A DNA stretch of 61,480 nt. Source: Verrucomicrobiales bacterium (GTDB lineage Bacteria; Verrucomicrobiota; Verrucomicrobiia; Verrucomicrobiales; DEV007). The number at the start of each line of letters is the position of its first letter. The stretch's first letter is position 1. The stretch spans positions 1-61,480 of the forward strand of contig JARGNG010000026.1 in NCBI GenBank assembly GCA_029213265.1. The letters are read 5' to 3'. Shown piece by piece: positions 42,389 to 51,165 of this stretch. The notes beneath the pieces were generated by a model. It did no database searches and was not told where the DNA came from. It worked only from the letters and a program-made list of their open reading frames with translations. The position numbers were made by a program, and so were the translations under genes.

Positions 42389-43216
42389 ATGCACTCATTT
42401 CCACTTCTTCTCCTTCTCACCATCTTCCTCACCTCTTCCTTCGCTGAAGAAACCCGAACCGAAATCGTAACCTTCGCCAAAGGCTACGACAGTGCCGTGG
42501 TGACGGGGAAAATTACAGCGGAAGAATCCGTTCTCTACGAATTGAACGCCCGGGAAGGACAGTTTCTAAAAGTGAGCCTTCGGCCGGATAACAAGTCCGC
42601 GAATTTCAATATCTACATCCCCGGAAAGGGCCCCGGAGAGGACGCACTCTATGCCTCTGCCGCGGGGGGAACCGAATACACCGGACAGCTTTACAAGAGC
42701 GGCGTGCACACAGTTTCTGTCTTCCTTGTCCGCAGCGCGGCAAGAAGAGGGGAGGCCGCGAACTTTGACATCGCTTTCCGCATCAGCGATGAAAAACCCT
42801 CCGGCCCAATACCAGCTGAAATCGGACCGGCTGTGATGAAGCCCGCCACCGGGGACCTTCCGGTGGTCGATGCACCCGCAGTCTCTCCATGGGGAAAGGT
42901 TTCCCAGGCAACCTCGGACCACGCTCCACTACTTGAAAGGCAGGCCGGGATTCCCCGGGCAGTTGCGGTGACTCCGGTATCAATTACCACCCTCGTCCTG
43001 GAAGAGGGACTGCTCGGATACGTCACTGAGATTTCCGCCAAATACGACACGATGGAGGAACCTTCCGAAGTCGATGTAACTGTGATCGAGGGCGGTATCC
43101 TCGATGACGACCTTCACGGCATTCGCCATGTCGTCACTCTCCTGAGAAACAGAAACAACCAGTGGCGGGTCGCTGGGTATACTCGCGGCGAGTTAAGACG
43201 ACACCATTTCAAGTAG
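42389..43216 (+). CDS. Secreted protein with a g-type lysozyme inhibitor-like domain
   Basis: A 275-residue protein with a Sec signal (MHSFPLLLLLTIFLTSSFAE). Residues 25-135 follow the pattern of the PliG group of g-type lysozyme inhibitors: F-A-K-G-Y-D-S-A-V-V-T-G-K-I, Y-E-L-N-A-R-E-G-Q-F-L-K-V-S-L, F-N-I-Y-I-P-G-K-G-P-G, G-Q-L-Y-K-S-G-V-H-T-V-S-V-F-L-V-R-S-A-A-R-R-G-E-A-A. The second half has no family I know and ends in a strand-rich W-R-V-A-G-Y-T. Defence against host or competitor lysozymes is the family role; I cannot confirm activity here, because identification rests on pattern alone. Confidence 0.55.
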   Translation: MHSFPLLLLLTIFLTSSFAEETRTEIVTFAKGYDSAVVTGKITAEESVLYELNAREGQFLKVSLRPDNKSANFNIYIPGKGPGEDALYASAAGGTEYTGQLYKSGVHTVSVFLVRSAARRGEAANFDIAFRISDEKPSGPIPAEIGPAVMKPATGDLPVVDAPAVSPWGKVSQATSDHAPLLERQAGIPRAVAVTPVSITTLVLEEGLLGYVTEISAKYDTMEEPSEVDVTVIEGGILDDDLHGIRHVVTLLRNRNNQWRVAGYTRGELRRHHFK

Positions 43217-43304
43217 GATTTCCCCGCCTCCCGCACCAGTCGAGTCAGGATTCTTTTGAAATATGCCGGAAAAGGGGCGGGAAAGCGGAGATATATCCAG
43301 TAGC

Positions 43305-43643
43305 TCAGGCAGAAGCCAAAGAGTCGGACGCCTGATCAATCAGGGCCTCGATCGCAGCCTTGCTTTGCACACCGCGGGTCGCGGCGACCGGCTCTCCACT
43401 CTGGAAGACAATCAGGCTCGGAACCGACGTAATCTGGAAGCGCTCTGCAATGTCGCGGGCTTCGTCGATGTCGACTTTGGCGACAATGGCCTGTCCGTCC
43501 TTGTCGGCCGCAATTTGATCAATGACAGGGCCCAGCATCTTGCAGGGCCCGCACCACTGGGCGTGGAAATCAACGAGAACCGGAACCGTCGCATCAGCGA
43601 GAGTTTGGTCAAAATTGGAGGAATTGAGTTCGATTGCTTTCAT
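43305..43643 (-). CDS. trxA: Thioredoxin
   Basis: A 112-residue cytoplasmic protein of standard thioredoxin size. The redox site W-C-G-P-C is at residues 30-34, with cis-Pro 75 (S-V-P-S-L) and the F-D-Q-T-L-A / P-V-L-V-D-F-H-A-Q-W core. It reduces protein disulfides using thioredoxin reductase. The gene stands alone; a palindromic operator-like site ACAGAT-CT-GTCTGT lies 28-41 bases before its start and is shared with the disulfide oxidoreductase gene at 58.6 kb, suggesting common redox control. Confidence 0.95.
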   Translation of the reverse strand: MKAIELNSSNFDQTLADATVPVLVDFHAQWCGPCKMLGPVIDQIAADKDGQAIVAKVDIDEARDIAERFQITSVPSLIVFQSGEPVAATRGVQSKAAIEALIDQASDSLASA

Positions 43644-43668
43644 AGGAATATTGGGTTGTTACCCTATA

Positions 43669-43684
43669 AGACAGATCTGTCTGT
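43669..43684. promoter_or_regulatory. Operator-like palindrome upstream of thioredoxin
   Basis: AGACAGATCTGTCT (43669-43682) is a perfect 14-base palindrome, and ACAGAT-CT-GTCTGT (43671-43684) matches the site at 58626-58639 (ACAGAC-AA-GTCTGT) but for one arm base. Spacing of two bases between 6-base arms is typical of TetR-type operators. The regulator is not in the window. Confidence 0.55.
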
Positions 43685-43738
43685 TATTCCTTACAATCGG
43701 GGATTCGTTTTTTTGGGAAATTGGGTGGCGCGCCTCTC

Positions 43739-43812
43739 CGCAGAGGAATTCGTAAGAATTTCTTCCGCGGGACCGCAGTGGATCCGCAAGGAAAGACTCT
43801 CGTTTTTCCCTA
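43739..43812. repeat. BIME-like element, copy 3
   Basis: Two hairpins in inverted orientation: GGAATTC-GTAA-GAATTTC (43745-43762) and GGAAAGAC-TCTC-GTTTTTCC (43790-43809), the latter with loop GAGA on the other strand. The right end GTAG (read on minus) contributes the TAG stop of the TIM-barrel gene at 43810-43812; the left end has GCAG instead of GTAG. Stems differ from copies 1 and 2 by paired changes. Confidence 0.65.
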
Positions 43813-44718
43813 CCCACCCTCGAGCGCATCCTTTCCCCTCCGGTGTGCCTCCACGACTGACATTGTCTTGGGAGTGACTTTCTCCACGGCCTGCTCCAAC
43901 ACGAGATAGGGAGAGATCCCCGCCTCCTTCAATTGCCCGATCAATCTCGAATAGTCGATATCACCCTTCAGGGAAAACGCCTCGTTCCAGGTTCCGGAAG
44001 TCGACTGGCGTAGATGCAGTTCGACGATTCGCTCTCCGTAGTGAGCCAACGCATCGAACACGGCGACTTCCGAATTTCCGCATCCCCGGAAAACCCAGTG
44101 CGCGTCGAGACAGAATTTCACGTTGTCCGGATCGGTCGATGTGAGCATATGGTGAAATTCACGCGCTCCGTTTCTCAATTCGATATCGTGGTTGTGATAG
44201 GCGAGGGAAATCCCCATCTTGCGAAGTTCCGCCCCGAGGCGATCGAGTGATTTCGCCTGGAAGCGAAGCTGCTCGTCCGACTTGTTCTCCGGTCCGCCCC
44301 AGCGAATCGGAGATGGATTGGTCACAATGATCTCCGTGCCCAAGTCCTTCGCTTCTGCCGCAATCGCAAGAACCCCTGCTATGCTTTCCTTCACCTTGTC
44401 CCGATCATGCAGGGTGCTGTTGAGGTAGAGCGATCGCATCAAAAGGCCATGCTTTTTCAATCGATTCGCGAGCCCTTCGAATTCGGCCGTGCCATTGATG
44501 ATTGGCTCGTATCCAGTGATTCCCGTGCTCGCAATATCCGCCATCAAAGAGTCGGAATGATGCTCAAAGCGATCACCAGTCCGCTTGGCAAAAGTGATCC
44601 AGGGATAGATGTTCGTCGCCACCGGATTTCCCGATTCTTCTGCGGCCCTCAAGAACGTGGCCAGCCCCATCGTTCCGGCAGCGCCGATCCAGTTTCTACG
44701 CGAGAAGGATGTTTTCAT
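43810..44718 (-). CDS. Secreted sugar-phosphate isomerase/epimerase-like TIM-barrel protein
   Basis: A 302-residue protein with a twin-arginine-like leader (S-F-S-R-R-N-W-I-G-A-A-G). The AP-endonuclease 2 barrel is visible: G-I-T-G-Y-E-P-I-I-N-G, I-S-L-A-Y-H-N-H-D-I-E-L, F-C-L-D-A-H-W-V-F-R-G and I-V-E-L-H-L-R-Q-S. It is a paralogue of the protein at 41204. The stop codon lies inside a BIME-like element. It is 18 bases downstream of the PVC dehydrogenase gene and probably in the same transcript. The substrate is unknown. Confidence 0.87.
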   Translation of the reverse strand: MKTSFSRRNWIGAAGTMGLATFLRAAEESGNPVATNIYPWITFAKRTGDRFEHHSDSLMADIASTGITGYEPIINGTAEFEGLANRLKKHGLLMRSLYLNSTLHDRDKVKESIAGVLAIAAEAKDLGTEIIVTNPSPIRWGGPENKSDEQLRFQAKSLDRLGAELRKMGISLAYHNHDIELRNGAREFHHMLTSTDPDNVKFCLDAHWVFRGCGNSEVAVFDALAHYGERIVELHLRQSTSGTWNEAFSLKGDIDYSRLIGQLKEAGISPYLVLEQAVEKVTPKTMSVVEAHRRGKDALEGG

Positions 44719-44736
44719 AAATCTCTTAGAGTCTTG

Positions 44737-47700
44737 TCAGGGAAGAGGAACCTGCACCGGGTGCTGTAAGTAAGCGATGAGATCCCGGACCGAATCCTCA
44801 TCCAGTGCCTGCAGCAATCCTTCCGGCATCATCGACACCGGGGAAACCTCGCGCTTTTCAATGTCGCTTTTTGCAATGGTCATTTCCTCCGTCAACTGAC
44901 GAAGCGTTATTGTCTTCTCACTTTCACCTGCAACTACCCCCGTGAGAAGGCGACCGTCCCTGAGCGTAAAAATCGACATTTGATAGTCCGCGCTGACGAC
45001 CGCCCCGGGATCGAGAATATTTTCCAGCAAGTATCCCAGATCAGAGCGCCCTGAACCGGTCAGGTCGGGTCCGATTTTTCCACCCTCTCCATACATCAGG
45101 TGGCAGGCACCGCAAATTCCGGCATAAAGCTGTCGACCTTTCGAAAGATTCGCTTCGGAAAGGACTTCGGGTGTCAATTTCGCGGTCCACTTCTCGATCA
45201 ACTTGCGCTTGTCTTCCGCAGAATCGCGAACCTCCCCCCAGACAGAGCCAAGAAGAGCGGAGAGATCCTCGTTTTCGAAAGATCGAACCTGGCGAGCCTG
45301 GAACGCGGAAAGATCGGACTTCGGAATTCTGCCGTCCTTCATTTCCTCCAGCATGGCCTCAGCCCACTCCGGTCGACTCACAAGGGAATCCATTACCGCC
45401 GGCTTTTCCGCCGGAGAGAACCGCCGGTATTGCTTTGCGAGTTGTTTCCCAAGATTCGGGTCGTCGAAGAGAGTCAGTCCCTTTACCGCCGTCGCATTGA
45501 TGAGCCGATCATCGAGGAGCGATTCGCAGATTTCCCGCAAATCATCGGGCCTCGCATCGATGAGCGTCTTTAGCGCTGCCTTCCTCATGGCGGAGTCAGC
45601 CCCGCGATCCAGGGCCACCTTCTTGATATCATCGAGAGCGCGACCACTGCCAAAGAGCACGCTGAGCGGTTGCACCATTTCCGCGAGAGACTCACTATCG
45701 ATCCTTTCTGATTTTGCGACGAAGTCGTCCCAGGATTTGGGCTTCGGCGCTTTCCGCCATCCCTCCAGGCCATCGCCCACCCCGGTCAAAATGGCGAGTT
45801 GCACGGGTGTCGGAGCATCGGCAGCAAGGGAGATCAATGCGTCAAGGGACTGCGGGGCCTCTTCGATCCGCGCGCTGAGGCTTCGCGAAATCCAGCGGAT
45901 CAGATTCGGCCAGCGGGTTTCTTTGGCGATGGAGACCAGAGCCCCCGGATCTGATTCGGCAAGAGGGCTGATGCCATACCAGACCATCGAAGGAAGGTTT
46001 TGATCGTCGGCGTCTTCTCCCCTCGCAGCGAGCGCTTTGCCGAGTTCCGCACGCTGTGGCAAAGGCAGGCGCTGTAAGGCTGACGCGAGCGCAAGCCGGA
46101 CAAGTCCGGAGTCGTCCTGTTGAGCGCGAGCGAGAAAGGCATTGAAAATCCCCCGGGGAAGCGGCTCCGGTATTCTCTCCGCATACGGCCCGATAATCGT
46201 ATCGATCGGTTGTTTATCGGTCAGGATTCGAATGGTCCACACGCGGATGCTTTCCTCTCGATCTGCAATCAGCCCGCTCCATTGCGGAAGAGATCCTCCG
46301 TTCGAAGTCGATGCCCACAGCGCACGCAAGCGAACGGCAACAGGCTCCTCTACGGAATGAGCCATCGAGAGCAAGGTAGGACGACATTCTTCCAATCCCC
46401 CCAGAGTGCCTCCCGCCGCCCAGATTTGCCGATCAAACCAGGGGCGGTCTCCCCGCATCTCCATCAGGGTTGCCGGAGTCATCGTCTCGAGCAAACTCAA
46501 ATCCGGCACCTGTTTTTCCCCATAGGAAATTCGATAAATCCGGCCACTCGTTCGGTGCACGCCGGTGTGATCGTGACATTCTCCGGTGTCGCTCCAATCG
46601 ATCATATACACCGCACCATCAGGACCCGGCTGGATGTCGAGCCCGCGAAACCATTCGTCGCCCATCAGGAAAACATCCGGCTCGTGGCGTCCTACGAATC
46701 CGCTCCCATCCCGATCGAGCCGCTCCACGTTCGTCCGACGACCATGCATGTTGATCGTGAAGAGACGGTCGTGAAATTGCTCCGGCCATGCGCTGCCCTG
46801 GTAGATCATCATTCCGATATGGGCATGCCCACCTCCGAATTCGTTGGCGGCACCGTCGCGGGAATCGGACCACTTTCCCGTCCTGTCGTAATGATAGTGA
46901 TCCGCGTGCGTGTCGATGCGCTCATAGACAAACGGATTCGGATCGGCTCCGAAACTCTCCGTGAAATGGGCTCCGTGAATTCCATGCCAGAGGTGGCCGT
47001 TCACCGTGTTGATAAAAAACAATTCTCCATTGCGATCCCAGTCATGCCCCCAGGGGTTCGTCGTTCCGTGGGTGAGCATTTCAAACACTTTGCGTTCCGG
47101 GTGGTAGCGCCAGATCCCGCCTTTCATTGGAATGCGTTCGCTTTCGGGAGTTCCCGGGACGCCGACCTTGCCGGGACAGGAATGTCCGCAACGCCCATAG
47201 AGCCAACCATCAGGCCCCCAGCGAAGACCATTGGCGAAGTTGTGGTAGTTGCTTTGCGCGACAGTGAACCCATCCAAAACTACTTCCGGCGCACCATCCG
47301 GTTTGTCGTCCTCGTCCCGATCCGGGAGGAACAGCAACTGAGGCGGGCACATGAGCCAAACCCCGCCGCGCCCCACTTCGACACTGGTGAGCATCTGGAC
47401 TTCGTCTGTGAATACTTTTCGCGAATCCGCCGTGCCATCTCCATCCGTGTCTTCCAGAATGAGGACCCGATCCTTCAGGGAGAGATCGAAACGCATCGCC
47501 CGCTCGGCGTAGGTGTAGTTCTCCGCGATCCACATTCTCCCCTTCCGGTCCCAGGCCATCGCGATCGGATTCCGCACTTCGGGCTCGGCGGCGAAAAGGT
47601 TGGCGGAAAACCCTTCCGGAAGTTTCAGCATCGCAAGAGCCTCTTCCGGCGAAGGAGGCCGGGCTGCCTTATCAGGCTCGCTGTTGTATACTTCGGGAAA

Positions 47701-47790
47701 GTCTTCCCCGCAGAGCAAACCGACAAGGCCGAAATTCAGGAGAAACAGGAAAAGCAAAGAGCGCATCATCATTGGGTTCACGAATTTCAT
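44737..47790 (-). CDS. PVC-type membrane-bound dehydrogenase with c-type heme domain (TIGR02604/TIGR02603)
   Basis: A 1017-residue protein with a signal/anchor (LLFLFLLNFGLVGLLC). The N-terminal half is a beta-propeller glucose/sorbosone-dehydrogenase-like domain: L-P-E-G-F-S-A-N-L-F-A-A-E-P, A-M-A-W-D-R-K-G-R-M-W-I-A-E, D-T-D-G-D-G-T-A-D and H-A-H-I-G-M-M-I-Y. A helical HEAT-like middle follows. The C-terminus has one heme site C-G-A-C-H (residues 893-897), then a cytochrome fold. This is the Pirellula-type dehydrogenase that oxidises sugars or polyols with electrons passed to the heme. The neighbours (isomerase, GDSL-DUF1080) fit carbohydrate work. Confidence 0.92.
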   Translation of the reverse strand: MKFVNPMMMRSLLFLFLLNFGLVGLLCGEDFPEVYNSEPDKAARPPSPEEALAMLKLPEGFSANLFAAEPEVRNPIAMAWDRKGRMWIAENYTYAERAMRFDLSLKDRVLILEDTDGDGTADSRKVFTDEVQMLTSVEVGRGGVWLMCPPQLLFLPDRDEDDKPDGAPEVVLDGFTVAQSNYHNFANGLRWGPDGWLYGRCGHSCPGKVGVPGTPESERIPMKGGIWRYHPERKVFEMLTHGTTNPWGHDWDRNGELFFINTVNGHLWHGIHGAHFTESFGADPNPFVYERIDTHADHYHYDRTGKWSDSRDGAANEFGGGHAHIGMMIYQGSAWPEQFHDRLFTINMHGRRTNVERLDRDGSGFVGRHEPDVFLMGDEWFRGLDIQPGPDGAVYMIDWSDTGECHDHTGVHRTSGRIYRISYGEKQVPDLSLLETMTPATLMEMRGDRPWFDRQIWAAGGTLGGLEECRPTLLSMAHSVEEPVAVRLRALWASTSNGGSLPQWSGLIADREESIRVWTIRILTDKQPIDTIIGPYAERIPEPLPRGIFNAFLARAQQDDSGLVRLALASALQRLPLPQRAELGKALAARGEDADDQNLPSMVWYGISPLAESDPGALVSIAKETRWPNLIRWISRSLSARIEEAPQSLDALISLAADAPTPVQLAILTGVGDGLEGWRKAPKPKSWDDFVAKSERIDSESLAEMVQPLSVLFGSGRALDDIKKVALDRGADSAMRKAALKTLIDARPDDLREICESLLDDRLINATAVKGLTLFDDPNLGKQLAKQYRRFSPAEKPAVMDSLVSRPEWAEAMLEEMKDGRIPKSDLSAFQARQVRSFENEDLSALLGSVWGEVRDSAEDKRKLIEKWTAKLTPEVLSEANLSKGRQLYAGICGACHLMYGEGGKIGPDLTGSGRSDLGYLLENILDPGAVVSADYQMSIFTLRDGRLLTGVVAGESEKTITLRQLTEEMTIAKSDIEKREVSPVSMMPEGLLQALDEDSVRDLIAYLQHPVQVPLP

Positions 47791-47875
47791 TTTACCCTAC
47801 CATGGGATTTCTCCGAGACGGATTTCCGCCATTTCTGCAATTTTCGAGAGGAAGATTCTATGAGACAACTCTCCC

Positions 47876-49405
47876 ATGAGAATCGTCCTTTCCCCGCTAT
47901 TCCTACTTCTCTTTTTCCCAATGGGTTGCTCTGCTCCTCCCGGGGAGGAAGCCAATATTCCTGTTGCGATGGAGGGCACTGTCCTTTTCCTCGGAGATTC
48001 CATCACCCACGCCGGGCACTACGTGGCTGACCTCGATGCGGTGTTGCAAACAAGGGCGAACGACGCTGAGCTCATCAATCTCGGCCTCCCCAGCGAAACC
48101 TGCACCGGGCTCTCCGAACCGGACCACCCCTTTCCCCGCCCCAATGTTCACGACCGGATCGACAATGCACTTCGCATTGTAAAACCGGATCTTGTCTTCG
48201 CCTGCTACGGAATGAACGACGGGATTTATCATCCTTTCAGCGAAGAACGATTTCAGGCCTACCAGGCCGGGATCGGGGCAATCATCGAAAAGGTTCACGC
48301 GTCGGGCGCAAAGCTCGTTCTGATGACTCCGCCCCCCTTTGATCCCGAACCTCTCCGCGCGAAGGGAAAACTGAAAGCAGCCGGCGCGGAAAAGTACGCG
48401 TGGTTCGAAATTTACGAAAACTACGACACCGAAGTCATGGCCCCCTATTCGGAATGGATTCTTCGACAGGATGATCGGGTCGAGGGAGTCATCGACCTTC
48501 GCACCCCCGTTCTCAAAGCCGTCTCGGAAAAGCGAAAGACGGAACCCGGTTTCACCCTTTCCAACGACGGAGTCCACATCAATGCCGATGGGCACACGCT
48601 CGTATCCCGGGCGATTCTCGACTATCTCGGAATCGGCGCCGCGGCCATCGACGAACTCGACCCGGCAGTTCACGACCTCACGGAAAAGCGGCAGAAAATC
48701 CTGCACGACGCCTGGCTCAGCCACGTTGGCCATACCCGCCCGCAAACGAAACCCGGGCTGCCCCTTGAGACGGCCCGCATCGCCGCGTCCCTGATCGGGA
48801 GCGAAAAACCGGTTTCCCTTTTCAACGGTGTCGATTTAAAAAACTGGGAGGGCGACGAATCGATCTGGGCGGTCGAAGACGGAGTCATCGTCGGTCGGAA
48901 TGAGGAAGCAGTCCCCTCCAGCACCTATCTTTTCACGAAATCGAGTCACCGGAATTTCCGTCTGATCGTCGATGTGAAACAAACGGTCTCGGAAAAGCAC
49001 TCCACCATGCATTCGGCCGTCGCGGTCCTGGGTGAGCGCTTCACGGACAAGGGAGACAACCCCTTCGGATTCAAAGGACCTCTCCTGATGTTCTGTCATG
49101 ACTGGGGAATCTGGGACGCCTATCGCCGCAATCGAATCGAACCCGCCGGCCAGAAAGGCGGGCTCAAGATAGCCGCGGAAAAGAAGGGAGACTGGAATCG
49201 CTGTGAAATCCTCGTCCTCGAAAACCGGATTCGTTTCGTTGCCAACGGGGAACTCGTTTTCGACTTCACGGATGAGCCCGGGATGCTTCAGAAGTCTCCC
49301 CTCGGATTGCAGATTCACTCCAACCAGAAGCCACAGGAATACCGATTCCGCGGCCTCGTCCTTTGCGAGAATCCGCAAGACAAGCTGGTGACTTTGAAGG
49401 AATAG
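47876..49405 (+). CDS. SGNH/GDSL hydrolase fused to DUF1080 domain, lipoprotein
   Basis: A 509-residue protein. The leader ends in M-G-C (Cys 18), so it is a likely lipoprotein. The SGNH domain has G-D-S-I-T-H (Ser 42), N-D-G (Asn 114) and D-G-V-H-I-N (Asp 231, His 234) in the expected blocks. From about residue 310 comes a DUF1080 / 3-keto-disaccharide-hydrolase-like LamG fold: F-N-G-V-D-L-K-N-W-E-G, W-A-V-E-D-G-V-I-V-G and L-G-L-Q-I-H-S. The fusion suggests removal of ester groups and binding of a carbohydrate. It is transcribed divergently from the PVC dehydrogenase (85 bases apart). Confidence 0.87.
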   Translation: MRIVLSPLFLLLFFPMGCSAPPGEEANIPVAMEGTVLFLGDSITHAGHYVADLDAVLQTRANDAELINLGLPSETCTGLSEPDHPFPRPNVHDRIDNALRIVKPDLVFACYGMNDGIYHPFSEERFQAYQAGIGAIIEKVHASGAKLVLMTPPPFDPEPLRAKGKLKAAGAEKYAWFEIYENYDTEVMAPYSEWILRQDDRVEGVIDLRTPVLKAVSEKRKTEPGFTLSNDGVHINADGHTLVSRAILDYLGIGAAAIDELDPAVHDLTEKRQKILHDAWLSHVGHTRPQTKPGLPLETARIAASLIGSEKPVSLFNGVDLKNWEGDESIWAVEDGVIVGRNEEAVPSSTYLFTKSSHRNFRLIVDVKQTVSEKHSTMHSAVAVLGERFTDKGDNPFGFKGPLLMFCHDWGIWDAYRRNRIEPAGQKGGLKIAAEKKGDWNRCEILVLENRIRFVANGELVFDFTDEPGMLQKSPLGLQIHSNQKPQEYRFRGLVLCENPQDKLVTLKE

Positions 49406-49420
49406 AGAAAATCTATTTCC
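49399..49420. terminator. Hairpin containing both TAG stops of two convergent genes
   Basis: GGAATAGA (49399-49406) and TCTATTTCC (49412-49420) with loop GAAAA. The TAG stop of the hydrolase (49403-49405) and the TAG of the sulfatase (49413-49415, minus strand) lie in the two arms. It is a likely bidirectional terminator. Confidence 0.55.
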
Positions 49421-51008
49421 AGACAAATCCGGGAACCGGAGCAAACACTTTCAGCTCTCTTCCGTTTTCCAGCGCCGGTCCCGGAGTGGATCGCCCCTGT
49501 TTTAAAACGGCCCGGAATTCTCCGATCATTTCCGCAACCAACTCCTCGTTTTGCGCCGCGACATTGGTCGTCTCTCCCGGGTCCGCTTCCAGATCGAAGA
49601 GTTGCAGAAACGGAGGCTGCTCCAACTCCGCGTGATTCTTTGGCGCTTTCCCATAGGTCTCTACGGCGGCTTTCCAGGCCTCGTCAGAAACTGGAGGCGT
49701 GGCAAAAGAGCCCGCACTTCCACTTCCCGGACAGAGCAAAAGCTTCCATTTCCCTTTTCGAAAGACGTTTCCTCTCGTTCCCCGGATCACCATCGATTCC
49801 CGGGTCCGAGTCGCCTCCGGATTCTTGAGTTGAGAAAGAAAGCTGATCGAATCCGGAGCCTCGTCCTCCTCCAGCTTCACTCCCGCAACATCGGCCCAGG
49901 TCGCCATGAGATCATTCAGTCCGATGAGCGATTCATTGACCGCCCCCGCGGGAATCGTTCCCGGCCACTTCGCGGCGAAGGGAACTCGATTGCCACCTTC
50001 AAAAGCGGAAAACTTGTAGCCGCGCCAGGGGCCACGGGAAAAGTGACCCTCCTCTTCCATTTCTTTCATCTGAAAAGCCGTCGCTTCCCTTTGCCGCCCG
50101 GAATAGTGCCCGGGACCGTGATCAGACGATACCATGACAAGAGTGCTTTCGGTGAGGCCGGCCTGTTTTAGCGAATCGACAACCCGCCCGATACAGGCAT
50201 CCACGTTCATGACAAAGTCTCCGTAGATGCCGATCCGGCTTTTTCCCTCGAACTCCGGCTCAGGGGAAGTCGGCGTGTGCGGAGCCGTCAGTGCCACGTA
50301 TAGAAAGAAGGGCTTCTCTTCCCCGGCCTGCTCGCGAATGTAGCGATCCGCTTCCCGACAGAAAGTGGGTAGCACTTCATGATCGACAAAGTCCTCCGAG
50401 GCCGGACCGACTCGATTAAACGCACTCCAGCCTTTTTGAGCGGTTACGTTTCCCTGCCACTCGTTGTTGCGCACATAGGCGTAGGGAAACATGTCGAGGG
50501 ACCCCGGCAGAATGAAGCTTTCCTCAAATCCAAACTGCGGCACACCGATCTGAAGAGCCCGGGTGAAATCGGTATTCGCAGGTCCCTGCACCTTCCCGTC
50601 CTTCGTCGTCATGCGCGTCCCGAGATGCCACTTCCCCACATAACCGGTCGCATAACCGGCGCGTTGAAACATGTCCCCGAGGGTGAACTGCGTTTCCGGA
50701 AACTGCAGCCCGATGAATCCCCACGGTCCACCTTTTTCTTTCTCTCCGAATCGAAGCGCATAGCGGCCCGTCATGATCGAGGTTCGACTGGGAACACAAA
50801 CCGAATCAGTCACATGAGCATCAGTAAATTTCATTCCGTCGCGGCAGAGCTGATCGAAATGAGGAGTGTCGATCTGGCAGCGCTCGCCACCAAACGCCTC
50901 GATGTCTCCATAACCAAGATCGTCGGCCAGGATAAAGACGATGTTGGGGCGATCGGCGAAAACGGACGATCCCGAAACAAGAAGTGTGAAAAGAAGAATG
51001 CGTATCAT
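49413..51008 (-). CDS. Sulfatase (formylglycine-dependent), secreted
   Basis: A 531-residue protein from the ATG at 51008 (MIRILLFTLLVSGSSVFADR signal); a longer frame to 51080 is rejected. The core is P-N-I-V-F-I-L-A-D-D-L-G-Y-G-D-I and the active site C-V-P-S-R with Cys 71. V-G-K-W-H-L-G-T-R, A-L-T-A-P-H-T-P and V-S-S-D-H-G-P-G-H complete the metal and catalytic sites. Its length is close to a core sulfatase. It is isolated from the other sulfatases by about 15 kb. Confidence 0.93.
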   Translation of the reverse strand: MIRILLFTLLVSGSSVFADRPNIVFILADDLGYGDIEAFGGERCQIDTPHFDQLCRDGMKFTDAHVTDSVCVPSRTSIMTGRYALRFGEKEKGGPWGFIGLQFPETQFTLGDMFQRAGYATGYVGKWHLGTRMTTKDGKVQGPANTDFTRALQIGVPQFGFEESFILPGSLDMFPYAYVRNNEWQGNVTAQKGWSAFNRVGPASEDFVDHEVLPTFCREADRYIREQAGEEKPFFLYVALTAPHTPTSPEPEFEGKSRIGIYGDFVMNVDACIGRVVDSLKQAGLTESTLVMVSSDHGPGHYSGRQREATAFQMKEMEEEGHFSRGPWRGYKFSAFEGGNRVPFAAKWPGTIPAGAVNESLIGLNDLMATWADVAGVKLEEDEAPDSISFLSQLKNPEATRTRESMVIRGTRGNVFRKGKWKLLLCPGSGSAGSFATPPVSDEAWKAAVETYGKAPKNHAELEQPPFLQLFDLEADPGETTNVAAQNEELVAEMIGEFRAVLKQGRSTPGPALENGRELKVFAPVPGFVWK

Positions 51009-51165
51009 GAGGGTTACCGCTACCCGATTTCGGGGACAGGGCAATTCCCGCATTTGCAGGTCTGCAAAGTTAAGGGTCACGCTTCCCCTCCTCCAAACGA
51101 AGCCTTGAGTAATCTACTTCGGGATTTGACCGGGGCTCTGTTTCACGCAAGCAGTGCTCATCGAT

